Source: Thermoplasmata archaeon
GTDB lineage: Archaea; Thermoplasmatota; Thermoplasmata; UBA10834
Length of the DNA stretch: 15,959 nucleotides
Reading direction: 5' to 3'
Assembly (NCBI GenBank): GCA_025457845.1
Contig: JALOTO010000020.1
Location: 1 to 15,959 of the forward strand
In this document: positions 14,787-15,959 of the stretch, one piece after another
Position numbering within the stretch: the first letter of the stretch is position 1
How the letters are laid out: every line of letters begins with the position of its first letter
Notes under the pieces: model-generated
What the model saw: only the letters and a program-made list of their open reading frames with translations
What the model was told of the DNA's origin: nothing
Database searches by the model: none
Position numbers and translations under genes: made by a program

Positions 14787-15959
14787 TCACTGGATCGTGG
14801 CCAACTTCGCCTCTATCTTGTCGGCCAGCGCGACGACCCTTTCCAGGTCGGCCTCCTTCGGCGGGCCCTTCACATCTATCGCATCGAGGACCTCGATCTT
14901 GGTCCCCGAGATTAGCTCCGAGGCCGCCTTGACCGCTCCGCCGCTCCAGCCGTGTGAAGACAGCACCGCGGCGTACTTCGTGGGCGCGCGCAGCTGCTTG
15001 ACCAGCATCGTGGCGTATGCCGCCACGGGGTGCATGCCCCCGAGGACCGTCGGTGCCCCGACGACTATGACCGGCGTGTCGACGAGCTCCTTCGCGATGT
15101 GCCCTATGTCCGTGTTGGGTATGTCGAAGATCTGGACGTTCACGCCCTTCTTCACGAGCGCCTCGCGGAGAGTGTGGGCCATCTTTTCGGTGCTCCCCCA
15201 CATGGACACGTAGACGATGGCGACCTTCTTCGCCATCTTCTCCCCGGTCCACCTGGTGTAGGGCTCGAGTATGACCTCGGGGTTGCGCCAGATGACTCCA
15301 TGCGACGGGGCGATCATCTTCACGCCGAGCTTCCTGACCTTCTCGATCGCGTTCGCGCCGGGCTTCCTGAAGGGCATCATGATCTCGGCGAAGTACAGCT
15401 TGGCCAGGTCCACTGCGAGCTCGTCCCCGAACTCGTCGGAGAAGAACTCCCCGTCGGCGACGTGCGAACCGAAGAAGTCGCACGGGAAGAGGATCGCGTC
15501 CTCCTCGAGGTAGGTGAATATGGTCTCGGGCCAGTGGAGCCAGGGGGCGTCTATGAACCTGAGGGTCTTGCCGCCGAGGTCGATCCTCGTGCTCTCATCG
15601 ACGACCGTAATCCTCTCCGCGGGGACGCCGAAGTACATCATGGCGGCCTCCTTCCCCTTCGCGCCGACGAGCAGCTTCGCCCCTGGCGCGAGGTCGAGCA
15701 TCGTCTTGACCGCGTTGGCGTGGTCCGGCTCCGCGTGGTTCATGACCACGTAGTCCAGCTTGGCGGGGTCGATGTGCTGGCGGACCTTGTCGATGAGGAC
15801 CTGCTCGAACCCTGGGTTGACCGTGTCGATGAGGGCCGTCTTCTCCTTGCCCACGACGAGGTACGCGTTGTAGCTCGTGCCGTGCGGGAGCGGTATCAGC
15901 CCGTCGAAGAGGCGCCTGTTGTAGTGCTTCACGCCCACCCAGTGGACGTCCTGTGCGAT
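14787..15959 (-). CDS. fprA: Flavodiiron protein (FprA/A-type flavoprotein), N-terminus off window
   Basis: About 390 residues are visible. The N-terminal metallo-beta-lactamase-like domain keeps the diiron ligands: NHAEPDHAN (HxExDH), APWLHWPET, PCDFFGSH and APSHGVIW. A flavodoxin domain follows with the FMN phosphate loop YVSMWGSTEKMAHTL, then VVGAPTVLGGMHP and SSHGWSGGA. Such enzymes reduce O2 to water or NO to N2O in the cytoplasm; in methanogens and relatives the donor is F420H2. No rubredoxin domain follows, as in FprA. The frame continues past an in-frame GTG (15938) to the window end as IAQDVHWVGVKHYNRRLFD, which aligns with the family N-terminus (…VYWVGV…). The true start therefore lies beyond the right edge, probably about 10 residues further. 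Confidence 0.95.
   Translation of the reverse strand: MAQDVHWVGVKHYNRRLFDGLIPLPHGTSYNAYLVVGKEKTALIDTVNPGFEQVLIDKVRQHIDPAKLDYVVMNHAEPDHANAVKTMLDLAPGAKLLVGAKGKEAAMMYFGVPAERITVVDESTRIDLGGKTLRFIDAPWLHWPETIFTYLEEDAILFPCDFFGSHVADGEFFSDEFGDELAVDLAKLYFAEIMMPFRKPGANAIEKVRKLGVKMIAPSHGVIWRNPEVILEPYTRWTGEKMAKKVAIVYVSMWGSTEKMAHTLREALVKKGVNVQIFDIPNTDIGHIAKELVDTPVIVVGAPTVLGGMHPVAAYATMLVKQLRAPTKYAAVLSSHGWSGGAVKAASELISGTKIEVLDAIDVKGPPKEADLERVVALADKIEAKLATIQ

Noticed and set aside
14719..15483. Extension of the oligopeptidase B frame by about 255 codons upstream
   Set aside because: The extra part is an off-frame reading of the flavodiiron gene. The family N-terminus matches GTG 14718.
1..15959. CRISPR arrays, insertion sequences, tRNA or rRNA genes, defence island
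   Set aside because: No regularly spaced direct repeats, transposase motifs, tRNA cloverleaf or rRNA-like stretches were recognised on reading both strands; a tRNAscan/Infernal run would settle the RNA question.

Overview
The window looks like archaeal chromosome. Coding DNA is GC-rich, with AGG arginine and ATA isoleucine codons used freely. TATA-box-like elements (clearest TTTATATAG at 8654) replace bacterial -35/-10 promoters. Several genes belong to families typical of archaea: an AlaX editing protein, a stand-alone MJ1316/DUF504 protein, an HdrD-like CCG protein and a TPD-motif nuclease. A secreted binding protein carrying PKD repeats and a C-terminal membrane anchor suggests Euryarchaeota, perhaps Thermoplasmatota. 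That placement is inference; no rRNA or other taxonomic marker is present. Of 12 visible stop codons, 8 are TGA, 4 are TAG and none is TAA.

Layout. Positions 1-620 (-) hold the 5' part of a CDIN1/C15orf41-like TPD nuclease that runs off the left edge. Divergent from it is a GldA-type glycerol dehydrogenase (802-1899, +). Three + strand genes follow: a three-helix membrane protein with a C-terminal zinc ribbon (2076-2603), an AlaX-type Ala-tRNA editing hydrolase (2680-3396) and a two-helix mini membrane protein (3467-3715). On the - strand, 6332-3712 is a two-gene redox operon: an FAD-linked oxidase followed, with a 4-nt overlap, by an iron-sulfur protein with two ferredoxin-like motifs and two CCG domains. 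The second gene seems to start at CTG. An HD-domain hydrolase (6492-7394, +) converges on an EamA-type transporter (8245-7391, -), with an MJ1316-domain protein (8546-8292, -) behind it. A 3.9-kb + strand gene (8743-12591) encodes a surface solute-binding protein with six PKD modules. The right end (-) carries oligopeptidase B (14718-12637) and a flavodiiron protein (14787 to the right edge).

There is no defence island, CRISPR array, transposon, tRNA or rRNA. Most genes look like single transcription units. Five of them have a TATA-like element about 27 nt before the start codon, which fits leaderless transcription; the large binding protein instead has a leader and an SD-like motif. Functionally the region mixes redox metabolism (glycerol oxidation, FAD/Fe-S oxidation of an unknown substrate, O2/NO detoxification), peptide use (binding protein, oligopeptidase B) and nucleic-acid or translation upkeep (TPD nuclease, AlaX, MJ1316). 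I see no convincing new multi-gene system. The best leads are the FAD oxidase with missing active-site motifs and its CTG-initiated partner, the archaeal CDIN1-like nuclease, and the orphan PKD binding protein.
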